A DNA stretch of 64,000 bases. Origin: Ulva prolifera (lineage: Eukaryota > Chlorophyta > Ulvophyceae > Ulvales > Ulvaceae). The notes beneath the pieces are model-generated. The model was not told where the DNA came from. It did not search any database and worked only from the letters and a program-made list of their open reading frames with translations. This document shows positions 12,176-24,550 of the stretch, in pieces (position 1 is the stretch's first letter; each line of letters begins with the position of its first letter). The translations under genes and the position numbers were made by a program. The DNA lies in NCBI GenBank assembly GCA_023078555.1, contig CM041201.1:6889172-6953171 (forward strand), given 5' to 3'.

Positions 12176-14883
12176 ATGGCCGTGGTGCGCTCCCTTTTTA
12201 AAGGCCTCGCCGTGATCTCAGCGTGGAAATGGCATTTCCGCGCCGTTCTGAAAGCATGCATCTGCGTGAATAGTGTAACGCAAGACGTTTGCTGCAGCCG
12301 AATGCCGCGCCCCAGTTGACACAGGTGTTGTCCAGCCTGCGCCATACATTCGTCGTTGCCGATGCAACTCTACCAGACATGCCGCTGGTCTACGCCAGCG
12401 AAGGGTACGATAGAATTCTCAATAGAAACCGTTTGAGCTGCTTGAGCGTATGTATGTTAGGGTCGCCGTGTTGCATGAGCCGGTGGCGACGACGGACGAG
12501 CTCGACTGACACGTCCGACGTGGTGCAGCTTTTATGCGATGACTGGGTACACCAAAGACGAAGTGCTGGGGCACAATTGGTACGTTATGCTAACAAGTCT
12601 TGTCCCTTGCTATTTTATGGCGTCAGTTACGTTCTCGTATGCTTTAAATTAGCTTGCTACGCATGCAGTCGTTTCCTCCAAGGCGAAGCCACTGATCTGG
12701 ACGAAGTGGCCAAGATCCGCGACGCTGTCCACCAGGGTAAAGGAACGGCAGTAAGATTGCTGAATTACAAGAAGGATGGGACTCCTTTTTGGAACCTGCT
12801 GACAGTCACCCCAGTGTATGCTGCGGACGGCTCCTTGTCAAAATTCATCGGAGTTCAGGTTGATGTCACTTCGAAGACAGAGGGGTCTGCGTACATGGAC
12901 AACGCTGGTGTCCCACTTCTCGTCAAGTATAACGACCGATTGAAGCAGAATGTTGCGCATGATATTGTTGAGGATGTAGTGGACGCTGTAAACGCTGCAG
13001 AACAGCCCGGCGCTGCACAGGGCACGGTTGGCGCTGCTCCGAAGGCTTTTCCTCGTGTGGCAATTGATCTGGCGTCCACTGTGGAGCGAATTCAGCAGGC
13101 GTTCGTGATTTCTGATCCGAATCTGCCTGACTGCCCAATTGTGTTTGCGTCAGATGCATTCCTGAAGATGACAGGATTCTCTCGTTACGAGGTCCTTGGG
13201 CGCAACTGCAGGTTTTTACAGGTCTGTTCGGAACCGTGTGGCCCTGACATTTTGCCGCCTGCGCCCCTGGCAGTGTTTCTTGTCCCCGTCATTTCTATCA
13301 AGTGGACGCATATCATGCCGTGGTACTCAAGCTGCGATGACTTATGCAGGGAAAGAATACTGACCCTCGTGCAGTTGATGAAATCAGATCTGCAATCGCC
13401 GACGGCACAGAGTGCACCGTGAGGCTGCTGAACTATAAGAAGGATGGCTCGCCCTTTTGGAACATGTTTTCGCTGGCTCCAATGATGGATATTGACGCCA
13501 CAGTGTGCTTCTTTATTGGCGTGCAAGTCGATGTGACTTCGACAGCAGAGGTGCCTCCCGATGGCAGCCTTCCTGCTGTGGACGCTGTGGCTGAGAAGAA
13601 GGCACTTGACACCGCACAGATTCAGAGCGCTGTGAACAACATGGGAGCCACAAAGCACGCTGCACCCGGGGCAGATCCATTCGCTGTCATCCCCAGTGCT
13701 GAGTTGCGAGTTAAGCCGCACAGCAGCATGGATCGTGCGTGGCAGGCACTGCACAAGTTGCAACAGTCACAGGGCACAATATCGCTGAAGCATTTTAAGC
13801 GGGTGCAGCAGCTTGGATCTGGGGATGTTGGCTTGGTAGATCTTGTGCGCATCCAGGGGTCTGATGTCATGGTCGCAATGAAGACAGTGGACAAGGCTGA
13901 GATCCTCGAACGCAATAAGTTACACCGGCTGGTTACTGAAGAGAGTATCCTTCGCCGCTGTGACCATCCGTTCCTTGCAACGCTGTACTGCACTGTGCAG
14001 AGTGAGCATTACCTTCACTTTGTGATGGAGTACTGCCCAGGCGGTGAGCTGTACAAGTTGCTGTATGCGCAGAAAAGCAACAGATTTGTTGAGCCAGATG
14101 TCATGTTCTACACTGCAGAAGTTCTGCTTGCACTGCAGTATCTGCACGTGCTGGGGTGTGTGTACCGGGACCTGAAGCCCGAAAATATTCTGATCATGGC
14201 TGACGGGCACACACGCGTGACCGACTTCGACTTGTGCATCTTGAACTCTGAATTTCAGCCAGAAATGATTCCAATGCCCACTGAGGGGGGGTCACGACAG
14301 CGGATTGCGAAAGCTCGTAGGCAGAGCTCCGTTTGCTCTGGTGGGAGGAGCAGCTCTTCAAAAGTGCCACTGGTGCTTGCTGGAGAACCTCAGCTGCGAA
14401 CAAATAGCTTTGTGGGGACAGAGGAGTATCTTTCTCCCGAAGTTATACAGGGCAATTCGCATGGTGCAGCTGTGGACTGGTGGTCTTTGGGGATCCTGAT
14501 CTTCGAGTTGGTGTATGGGACCACACCGTTCAAAGGACAGCGTCGATCCGAGACATTCTCCAACATTGTGAAGGTGTGCCTTGTTTGTTCCCACCGAGCC
14601 AGCACCGTTTTATACAGCAAATTATGTATCAAGTCATTACCCACTGCAGAATCCCGTCAAGTTTCCAGAGGAGCCCCCTGTTTCGCCCCAGTGCAAAGAT
14701 ATCATATCAAAACTGCTTGTCAAGGATGAGACCAAGCGCCTCGGAAGCAAGCTTGGTGCAGAGGAGATCAAGCAACATCCTTTCTACAGTGAAGTGGAGT
14801 GGCAATTGATGCGAACACGGCATACACCACCCTATATTCCGCGCGGGCAGCAGCCTGCTGGAGAGACTGTTGCAAACTTCTAG
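12176..14883 (+). CDS. PHOT: Phototropin, LOV1-LOV2-Ser/Thr kinase blue-light receptor
   Basis: Blue-light receptor kinase at the plasma membrane or cilium. Six phase-consistent exons: 12176-12184 (nine bases, ATGGCCGTG), 12298-12404, 12529-12579, 12669-13221, 13350-14573 and 14650-14883, giving 725 residues, close to the 749-residue Chlamydomonas protein. The tiny first exon was chosen because MAV then [11 protein letters not shown] matches the known algal N-terminus, whereas the next exon has an in-frame stop upstream and no ATG. LOV1 (about 15-125) has [11 protein letters not shown]; its flavin-adduct Cys is residue 56, with its codon split by an intron. LOV2 has GRNCRFLQ (Cys about 236). 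The kinase starts near residue 389: [19 protein letters not shown], and DFDLC in place of DFG, as in phototropins, then [16 protein letters not shown] follows at 15169. Confidence 0.96.
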
Positions 14884-14929
14884 TTGCCCAACGGGCCTCA
14901 GTCCTTTGGCATGGATTAATCAGTTAAGC

Positions 14930-15685
14930 TCAGGTGTACAGGCGCTTCCAGCATGCAGGAATTGCTGCAGTACCTGCCCCTGGACGCTGTTTTAGTGTAT
15001 CAATTTTTGTGAGTAGTCGTTCTGTCATGTCACATGGCAGTCTGAGCATGACCCAAAATGTAGAATGTCCAGTGATGAGTAGAAACAGACGGCATGGGAT
15101 GTGGGTAATCAATTCAAGAAATTCAGGGACAATTCTCCATTTTACAAGCTGGCTACACAGTTGCGCAATGTAACACATAACTGTTTGCGAGCATGCACTT
15201 TGGATATTTCTAGCTTGACGGTCAGCGTCTTCAAGGTGTCCTGCATGCCACAGAACCGTGTCATTGTTTCTTGTTGACCCCTGCAACACTGAGAAGAAAG
15301 AATAAGCTACCACATAAGCCCAATCCCAAGTCGGATCGAGGAATATGGAGGACATCCAATCGTTTAAGGCTCTACCTAAACCATGATGTAAACTGCAAAG
15401 CAAGAAAATGGCTCCAAAAAGCCCACGTTTTTGAAGTCCACTGTCACGGACACCAAGCACGTCTCCAGCCAGTGCCCTTGCGTCCATGCTCCACACCGAC
15501 ATATCGGCCACCACAGTTAACGAGGCGTCCACCATACGCAGACACTCCCACAGCACAGCACCAGATCCTTGCAGCGCTCCGCATCTGCCACAAGAAACTG
15601 CGTCAGTGAGGAGAGCAAGCGCAAAGCTATGGACCAAGCTATGGACCAAGCAGCATGGGCCAAGTTGTCTCAGTGTCATGAACAT
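14930..15685 (-). other. Long open frame of unknown status (251 codons)
   Basis: An uninterrupted minus-strand frame of 251 codons starting with ATG at 15685. The product is hydrophobic in patches and Cys-rich, with no family I recognise. It overlaps the predicted phototropin 3' UTR on the other strand. It lies directly downstream of the last visible SR-protein exon and could be joined to it in phase by a 51-base GT-AG intron, but it does not look like an RS domain. It may be a chance open frame. Confidence 0.2.
15169..15173 (+). promoter_or_regulatory. Putative poly(A) signal TGTAA of phototropin
   Basis: TGTAA lies 286 bases after the phototropin stop. No closer copy was seen. Confidence 0.4.
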
Positions 15686-15743
15686 CGAGGTGCTGAGGGC
15701 ATGAAATTAGACTGACCAGTCAGGCAGCAGGAAGAGGCAGTAC

Positions 15744-18104
15744 CTGCTGCGAGATCGGCTGCGAGAGCGGGATCTGCGCGGTTCACGCGGAGGCGAACGA
15801 TCCTCACTGCGATTCCTGTCGTCATTACCTTTTCGGTCACTGTCTGTGTCATCAATGAGCGTGACAGGGGTAGGGTCGCAAAAGGGGTTCTTGAACTCAG
15901 CTCCTTTCATGTCCCGGATCACATCCAGCAGCTCTTCATGTGTGTTGTACTCGACGACCCCAAATATACCCTTCGAATCCTGATAAACGTTAGTGTAGAC
16001 CGGTGTCTCCACTTTTCTGAACATGTCCTGCAGGTTGACACCGGCATTGGCAAGGTGTACATATTTTTAAGGCTGGCATGTACCGGTACAGGTACATGTA
16101 CCGGTACAAAACTATGCGGTACATTACCCAGATATTGGCAAAATGCGGCATACCAGGAACATTTGGGTGTCTCTTAATGTACCGTTGACCGGTACATATT
16201 GGAGTGGCAATGTTCCGATGTTCGGAATATTCTTCAGATTTATGAGGTTGCGGTCAGTCCTAAGGTCGTTTGCAGAGCGCGCGGTGCTTGTATTGCAGGT
16301 GTTACGCTTTTCCGTGTGTGAGCACTGGTGTGAACATAACAACGCTACCGAGGCCTCCAGCCACATCAAATTCAATTATCAAATGTTCAGGTTCATGTAC
16401 GGTACACAATGGTGCTGCAAAATTGAGTGTTGCACGCATGCAAGTTGTTTGTCCCTGTGCAACGCGGCATCTTTATACTCTCGCTAGGCTCCAAGGTAAT
16501 GAGAGCACCAAATGTAGCACCGATGTTGGTGTATTCAAAGACACGCACGATTACCAGCGTGAAAGCAGCATTGCTCACACCGCAATAACGTCCTCGCCAA
16601 GCTTCCTTGAGCCGTGCCACACTCCATTCACCAGTAGTGGATGGGGTTGCTATGCTTCTAGACAGTGTGGCTACGGCTAGGCAAGATAGGCTGTGTGCAA
16701 GGTGTCAGTGTCGCAAAGGTCTCAGACTCACAACCAGCCTGATCAAACACCAGTCGTTTGACCAACGAAAAGCCATGTTTGACCACCTTCACTGCCTGAG
16801 CTTTACTCGACGATATACTTGCTCAATTCAGTGCTTTGTGGGAGCATTGCTGTGAACACAACTGCGCAGTGAGCTGCACATAGGGAGCAGCTACACAAGC
16901 ACATATTTACTTGCATACAGATCATTCAATTATGTTGTTTTGTAATTAAGAAAGCACTTGTTCTGTGCTTTCCAATGATATATTTCTTGTGTTGATCCGA
17001 TGTCTCATAACATTGTGTCAATTGCATCAACACAACATGTCATTGAGCTCCGTTTTGAGAGATTGGACAATCGTATATAACCGCTACAGTAGCCCTCTCT
17101 GGTCCAACACAACTGAAACCTTGTCACAATGTGCCTAAAGCTGTTGCAAATCAGTTGCAAAAGACCAAATGCTTTAATTTGAATTTGCTAGCTGGTAGCT
17201 TCATGTTTCCGATTTGCATGGGTCTCAAATGTATGATATTCCGGAACATATTCCATATGCTCCGATGTACCGGGAATAAATGCCCGATCGGTGTACCGCT
17301 TTTCTAGGCTTACATATTTCACCAGGTACGAAGCTTGAATTGATGTTGAAAAATTGTGCACGGATACCAATTGGACACGGCTGGGACGCACTTTCAAATC
17401 TTGCCAACTGGCGTGCTTGGGAAGCCCATCCACAATGATCCTGTAGCCGGTACCTTTGTCACGCCAGTCACGTGGAGCCGGGGGGGGGCCAGAGGTGCCC
17501 TTTGCGATCTCCACTCGTATGCGTTCTCCAAGAACTCGGGCACCATCTCTCTCGCGAACAGCGTCATGTGCATCCCTGAACATCAGGCAGCCTGATGGAA
17601 AATGTTGAAGCACTCAATCAGAAGGACACTAGCTACTGCAAGGCAGTAATCAAGACCGTCATTGGCGAATATGACTTGTTCAATACATTGCGGATATAGG
17701 GGAGTGATCATTATCACTGGGAATGGTTGTCCGGTTGAACGCGCCACCGCTGCCTACACTGTCTGAGTCGTACAGGAATGTCAATGACTCAGTTGAACAA
17801 AGTTTACAACATTATAGCAGCTTGGCTTTTTTGACGTTTGAGTCGCACCGTGGGTGATCAAATTCCACGAAAGCAAAGGCGCGCCCACGTTCACCTCCCT
17901 TGATGTCGATGTTCAGAATGCGACCGAACTGCAAACATAGTTGTCGATATTTGTAACCTCCTGAATCGCTGTATGTGGCAACCCGAGGAACAACGGACAG
18001 AAGGGTGCCGCATTCACCTTGTAGAAAACATCTTCGATTTCACGAGTCCGGACATCTGAGGGGAGATCACCCACGTATACGACACAAGCCTTGGGGCGCG
18101 GCAT
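15744..18104 (-). CDS. SR splicing factor, SRSF1/SR34 type (two RRMs plus RS tail)
   Basis: Serine/arginine-rich splicing factor that binds exonic enhancers in the nucleus. Exons: 18104-18018, 17928-17849, 17575-17392 and 16027-15744, all in phase. RRM1 begins MPRPKACVVYVGDLP, and its RNP1 lies in KGGERGRAFAFVEF. The linker is short and Pro-rich rather than Gly-rich. RRM2 carries the family hallmark SWQDLK just before a 1.36-kb intron, then GIFGVVEYN. The C-terminal (RS)n run begins at about 15,790 and reaches a donor at 15743, so at least one more short exon is expected, or the intron is retained (giving 11 more residues and a stop). The start ATG directly precedes RRM1, as usual. The family is firm; the C-terminal end is open. 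Confidence 0.9.
16079..17330. mobile_element. Inverted-repeat element inside the SR-protein intron
   Basis: The 1.36-kb intron is far longer than the others and holds imperfect inverted repeats at its two ends. The plus strand at 16189-16231 (ccggtacat...ggag...atgttcggaatat) matches the reverse complement of 17231-17274 (ccggtacatcggagcatat then atgttccggaatat). The left arm is flanked by two copies of the palindrome TGTACCGGTACA, and CGGTACA motifs recur on both sides. No transposase frame is visible between the arms. This suggests a non-autonomous DNA transposon or MITE-like insertion; target-site duplications were not established. Confidence 0.4.
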
Positions 18105-18613
18105 AGTAAGTAACAAGATCTGTCGAGACGACTTCAGTTGATCAACAGAGCTTGACCAGGTTTCGGATCGGCACTGCAACGGCGACGAGGACCTAGAATC
18201 AGAGCACACTCCTGCTTGCGTATGTCATCTCTGCGATAGATATACTGGGTGAAGAATCTGAAGTGTAACGGTGAGAACGAGCAGGATCGATCTTGGAGGC
18301 GAACGGCACATGTCGCAGAAACCCCTTTTAAGTCGGCAGCAATCAGGATGATGGCCATGATGGCTTCACGAAGCTCACTAAACACTGAATCAACGGACCT
18401 TGACCAACAATCACCCCCCTCCGAAGATGAAGACCGCGTCTCGACGAGCGCCATAACCCGGGCCAGGTCGGACAGATGTTATCCTCACAGGTGTAATTAC
18501 GCAGGTACCAAGCTGTACATCGCATAGATGCAATCTACTTCGAGAATTTTGAAACAAATCTTCAGGCTGCCTTACTCTCATGCACGTGTGATCATCATTC
18601 GTCGAGCCTGATC

Positions 18614-19902
18614 ATGGAGAATCAGGGACAGCATGCCAAAATCGAGCAGTTCACCGTTCTGCTCAAAATGTGCAAAGGACCAGGGGTGGAAGACGCCGTT
18701 ACGAACTCTCTAGCTGCTGCGGGTCTTTTTGCGTATGGAGAACTAGCTTGCCTGCCAAGCATGCAGCAGGTCGCTTTTCTGGTCTATACCTCGAATCAAC
18801 CTGCTGTCACTGTGCACCTCCGTCTCATCATAGTATTGCATTGTGTGACATGCCCCTGCTACATGCAGCTTAAAGGTGGCGATCATGACATGGCATTAAA
18901 CACTCTGGAGCTTTTCGCTTATGGCACCTGGGCCGACTACAAAGGTGCGTCCAAACTTCATTCATGTGCACTAACCTTGTACGTGCAAGTCAACGATCCT
19001 CTTGGATAGCTGCTGTTGATTGCCGTCATCAGCATGTTTTCATGCAGCATTCCCTGCCACATTTCTGCCGCTCGGAGGACCTCAAATCATCAAACTTAAG
19101 CAGCTCACGCTCTGCACACATGCCAGCCAAAGCAAGGTGACGTTTTGACACATCAGTATCTACTCTGAAGTATCTGTGTGCATTTGAATTCTGTAAATTT
19201 TCATGTTCTCCAATGCTAAATGTGCGAACTGTCCAGATCTTGTCATATGAAGACCTCTGCGGGTACTTAGAACTCGATTCCATTCGATCTTTGGAAGATT
19301 TTTTGATACAGCAATGTATGTATGCGGGGATTCTCAAATGTAAGCTGGACCAAGTTAATGCTTGTGTCCATGTCTTGGAGGTCTTCCAGCGCGATGTGCG
19401 GCCACAAAAATTGCCGGAACTGACCAGAGGGCTGGAGAAAATGTCCGCTCTTTGACAATGCCGTGTTGTCGAATTTCACAGTCCTTATTCAACCCTCATT
19501 CAAAGACATAGATATTATGAAGTACCAATGCAGGTTGCACAGTCTCGGCGATGTCAGCAAGTCCTTGCAGAGCAATGTACAGCGTATGCAATCTGCTCAA
19601 GGTACAGCTGCCCAGGAACGTACTGCTTTTGAAAGCAAGCTGCAGGACGCTAAGCAGAACATGCAGGTTTGTGTCGATCCCGTCTTCTTTGCTTGAGGCC
19701 ATGCAAGGCTCGACATGTAGGCAATGATGTTGTGCGTGTGCAGAAGATTGACTCGATGCGACGTGAAAATGCTGGAGAGACTACATTCATGGGAGAACTG
19801 GGTGGATTGTCACACACTTTTTCACATGTCAGCTCTATTTTTCGCGGGAACATACGTGGAACGCGGGGGCCAGTGTTGCCTGATGCAAAACGGCGTAGGT
19901 AG
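18614..19902 (+). CDS. CSN7: COP9 signalosome subunit 7 (PCI domain)
   Basis: Subunit of the CSN deneddylase complex that regulates cullin-RING ligases. Exons 18614-18769, 18869-18944, 19048-19136 and from 19237 join in phase. Family landmarks in order: IEQFTVLLKMCKG, LFAYGELACLPS, ELFAYGTWADYK, QIIKLKQLTL, LEDFLIQQCMYAGI and KLDQ followed by RDVRPQKL. After this the frame meets TGA at 19453-19455, while the expected continuation (FDNAVLSNFTVLIQ and a helical region to 19665) is in the next frame. A last exon, about 19756-19902, ends in KRRR, like plant CSN7. The break falls near an AAAA run at about 19438, so it may be a sequencing or assembly indel, or a real mutation. Family assignment is strong up to the break. 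Confidence 0.8.
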
Positions 19903-20081
19903 GTGTGGTGCAACGACACAGTGCGTGCATTTCATGCGTGCATTTCAAGAAGAGTTACAATTTAGTGATGCAGCCCTCTTCCTTAAGTTGCTGTACAAAA
20001 ACATCTCAAGTGGAACAGCTTTCATTTGTTATTCATGTCTGTTTCGATGCAATGTGTCTGTAATTTCAGTACGCTTTTCTA

Positions 20082-23000
20082 CTAAAAGCCACCCATTAAT
20101 CCACCAAATATATCAGTGGATGAGAGACCCCCCATTCTTGTAGCATTACCTGCGTTTGCACTCGACATGTTTGCCATCCTACCCCTCCTTCCCTCATTCC
20201 TGTTCCTGACTGGTTTCGAATTCAGTGCTTCTCCGCATGGTTTTGCCGGCATCCCAACCCTGTATGTAAGGAGAACAGTCAACATCATTTAGTGCAGTGC
20301 GCACTTTCCATCGCACAGTACGCGTACAGAGATCATGCGAGGTGCAGGGATTGACAGTTGTAGCTGTGCCCCGTTTCAATGCCACTTGATGTCTGGAAGA
20401 GCAGCGACGGGCAGTATGAAATCTACAATCGGGCCAGTGTTGATGTGTTGTAGTTGCGCACTTCTTGGAAGTCCTTTTCATTCGCACGGGTGTATCGCTT
20501 CCCAGTGGGTGTCCCTTATCGCGTCTCCGCTTCTTGCTGGATGCTTTAGGTGGCATCGGCTCTTCGTCTGGCAATTCATTCGCCTTTAGCACTGTTGTGG
20601 GCATTGTCACGGGATCAACATCTGGTGTCCCAATTTTGTCTGATATTGATTTGAGAAGATCAGCCTTCTTTTGAATCTCACACTGCACCCATAGAAGCTC
20701 CTGCTGCTGCGATAAAGAGGCACAGGCAACATGACACCACCATGCCAAGTTTGTACATACATGGTACGAGAAAAAAGAGGCAACATCACAGCCACTGGCA
20801 ATTACTGGGCCCCACCCACATCATAAATGTTTCTGTTGATGTTCACTGGCAACCCATATCCGTGGAATGGCCCACCTCGAGTGACGCTATTTGCAAGTCT
20901 TTCACATTTGCGTCTGCAGTCATGTCAGCCATCTTGAGTCTACATGTGTCTAAATCATTCTGCAGTACTGCTTGCAGAGCATTCAGCTCTGCTACCTGCG
21001 CTTTGTGTATTTGCAGATCGTTTTGGCGTGTTGCAATCATGGCTTGTAAATCCTGCATACAGTGTGCTTGGTTTCAACCGCATTGTCAGAGCGGAAGTGT
21101 GTCCTTTCACCTTTAGTTTTGCATACATATCTTAAGGTTTGCTCCAGCGCTTGCGCACCTTTTCCGCCGTGCACATTTCAGCTTTGTGGGTTTGGCATAT
21201 GGCACCATGCTTGTCATGGATCTCACGTACAATGCCTTCATGCGCCGTCCTTTCCTCCTCGATCGCCGCACACAGCTGTGACTCTTTTGTTTCCCACTGT
21301 GTCTGTGCCTTCTGCTTTGCATCACTAATAGCCTTGACTTGAGCCTCCAGATCATTCACCCTGTGACAGCGTCAGTCTCATGGTACGATTGACATGCTCA
21401 GGTGCGGCTTTTTGGGCATTTCAACATTTTGCAGTGGCAATGTAGAAATAATTCTGAAAAAAGCTCTGTAAGTGATAATCCCAGAGCAAGCAAGTGTGAA
21501 GCATCACAAAACTCATGAACATCAACAAAAATGAGCACGTGTAGTCTTACTGTTGCTTGAGAGCTTTGCATTGTTCATCCATTGCAGCTGTGTTGCTTTG
21601 TGCTGTAGCAAATTTCTGCTGAATGCACTTGACGTGATTTGCTGCTTGCTCTTCAAGGACGCGCAGACTACCTTGCATTTGGGCTTCCAATTGCTCGCGC
21701 TGGATCGCCATAGAATCTGCCTGACGCAGTGTCAGAGCCTGCAGCTTCTCTTTCCATTCCACAACTTGCTGACTGTATCCCTTTCTGCATTGCAGCACAC
21801 GATCATGCGGATACTACACCGATTCCGGCTCAAGCACCCCAGCTCCACCGCAAGCACCTGAGATCATCTTGACTAGCAGCCAGATTCAAATTGGCCTGTC
21901 TCGAAGTCTGTAGCTCACATGTCAGTTCCTGGACTGATGCCTGTAAGGTCCTGTTTGTTTCGTTCATGCAGTCAAAAGCGACATGCTCTGTAGCTTTTGA
22001 GACCACTCGCTCAACCTCCAGCTCAACAATGTGGTTTTCCGTCAAGCACAGTGCATCGGAAAGTTCCTGATTATCTTGACCAAGGGCTTTGATGGCAGCA
22101 CTGTGACGAACTTCCATGACAGGAATCTTCCTTGCTTCCTCCAATAAGTCTGCGGTATCAATGATCATCTGAAATCTTACCACTGAGGTTCACATGTTCC
22201 TTACATAAACCTGCTAGTAATCCACCAAACCTTCAAACAGGGAGTACCTTTGTTTTCAGACGCAATCCTTTTGACTTTTTCAGCCTCGGCGGCAAGGTAT
22301 GTGCGCAAATCCTTCATCGTCTGGTGCAAATGTTCAATCTCCGCAGAGTGCTGCTTGGACACCTGAACCAAGTGGATGTCACTTGAGCCAAATGAATTGA
22401 AGCCAGCTTCAGCTTTGCCGTGTCGCACACAAAGTGCACCTTCAAGTTTGCTTCAGCACTATCCACACACTGTTGATTCATTGCCTTTTCCAACGTTGCC
22501 ACCTTGCCTTCCAGGTCCACCACATGCTGCAGCTGCTCAGCTGTGATGGCAGCAACCTGCTGCTCCAAAGCAATTTTCTCCTCCACCAATGTGCTTGCAT
22601 GTTTCTCACTGTTCACCTTGGCAGCCAAGACAATCGTGTGCTCATCTTGTAGCTGGTCCAACATTACAGTTTTTGACTTCATACGAGTGTTCAAGTCCAT
22701 GTTTTCCTGCTTGGTGGCATCCTGCACAAACTGGATCTGCATGCACATTGCTGGAGCACATGTAACATATATGACTGCATGGCTGACTGCAGACCAGTTG
22801 ATCGACTGTGATCTGTAGCTTCTCGTTCAATTGATGAACTGCAGCCTGCTCAGCTAGCAGCTGTTTGTACAAATTGGTCTGTGCACTCTCGCTGGCAGAG
22901 AGCTTGTGCGAATTTTCAGTAAGCTCTGTTCTCAAGCTGGCAACTGTGCCCTCTTGGACAGCAATGCTTTCGTCTCTGTGCAAAATTTCTGCTTTTGCTG

Positions 23001-24003
23001 CATAAAACAAGAGTTGTTCACAACGTTGCGGAAAAGCAATATCTAGGATGTATGGCCATGAGCTCAGCGAGCAAGTTCCGCTCTGTATATACCTGAGTGA
23101 AGTGCGGAGTGTAAATCATTGACGCACAACCTCAGCTCAGCTGCAGTGTCCATCATCATTGTTCGCCGCTTCTCTTCCGCAGTGCACTTTCTGATGCTGA
23201 GCATCTGCAACTCCGCTCCTGCAAGTCACCAGCACCACATATCCACTAGCAGATTAGCTTTGCCATTCATCATCTATCAACCTCTCACCAGAATATAGCT
23301 CCACAAGACAGCAGCACCACTAGCCCGGCCAACATGCAGATACATGTTGTTCTCGAACATGCAACAAGCTGGAACATCATGGAACATGTGTGAACAATCA
23401 TACCCGCCTGCACACTTCCTTGCAGCTTGTTTACACGATCCTGTAGCTCCGAGCCTAGCATTGTCAACGCTCTCACGCGCTGCGACAGATACGCTTCTTG
23501 TGCTTTGTCTGCAGTGGCAGCCTTGTGAAAGAAGGTTTATTGCACACACAAACACTCTGAGATTGTCGCTCGACACAAAGACCCCTTCCTATCTTCTCAT
23601 GCCGCACGCCTCACTTACCGACCATTGCAGAGCTGCCCACCGCACACGCTTTGCATGCCAAGGGCGTTTGATCTGTCGAGGCCAGAGCCGACGCACTAGC
23701 AAAGGATCTCTCAAACAGTATCGCATCGAACAAATCAGTCGGACTCTGACAAGACGTACGCTCTTGCATTGTGGAAGCCATGGTTGCACACTTCTGCTGT
23801 TCGGAATGCACGACCCGTTCAAGCTCTGTTACTCGATGTTCTTTTTCAGTCAGGCGCTCGCGCCAAACAGATTCGCTGTGACGACTGCGCTCCTTGTCTT
23901 GAATCATAGCTGCAGCTGACTTTTTCAAGTTCGACAAAACATACGATACTTCAGATGTGCTGATTTTCGCCATCTGGCCGTCCACATCTCCATGACAAAC
24001 CAT
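20082..24003 (-). CDS. Long nuclear coiled-coil protein
   Basis: A multi-exon minus-strand gene reading almost entirely as heptad-rich coiled coil. Runs include SESVWRERLTEKEHRVTELE (near 23.85 kb), AELRLCVNDLHSALHSG (23.1 kb), HKLSASESAQTNLYKQLLAE (22.87 kb), EEKIALEQQVAAITAEQLQH (22.56 kb), KLQALTLRQADSMAIQREQL (21.7 kb) and QNDLQIHKAQVAELNALQAV (21.0 kb). A basic segment with SKKRRRDKG near 20.5 kb suggests nuclear import. The last exon probably ends STDIFGGLMGGF at 20082. The start is the ATG at 24003; total length is near 900 residues, but individual exon limits are not all fixed. It could be a synaptonemal-complex (ZYP1-like), nuclear-envelope or cytoskeletal protein. No conserved globular domain is visible. 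Confidence 0.65.
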
Positions 24004-24550
24004 GATTGCCTATGTTAAAATTCAGAGATATCAAAATTTTATCGCAATGCACAACGCTTCACAAGCGAATTAATTGGATGTAACATGCGAGGTCGCCGCA
24101 GGAAAGCCTACATTCAAGAAGGGAGCAGAGACGCCCCAGTCCGAAATACAGCGATCCAGGCAAAATCAATGCTTTTAGCCCATGTTCAGTGGACGTGCTT
24201 TGGTTCTCGCCTGCCTCGGACATGCAGTCACCGCGACAAACCAGCGAAATGGCGCGTGGCGTGACGCACCAAGCCACAGCATGACACAGATACCGGTATA
24301 CCGTCCGTCGTTTCTGATCTAACATCAGATTCTGAGGCATGCAATTTGAAAAAGAAAAGAAAAGAAGTCGGCATGCGCTGTGTGCTTTCGCAATACACCG
24401 AAGCGTGATCTTCAACCCACTCGGTAGCTTACAGCACCATGCGGTTGCACTCACAACGAAACAGTACTACTTTGTAACAGAGTAGGCACACCACTCTCAT
24501 ATCAAGTGTATTCAATTGGTTGAGGCTGTGAGTTGTAGCGATCGGCTAGA
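24004..24550. other. Divergent intergenic promoter region
   Basis: 547 bases between the start codons of the coiled-coil gene (minus) and XRN1 (plus). It presumably holds both promoters. No repeat or RNA gene was recognised. Confidence 0.4.
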
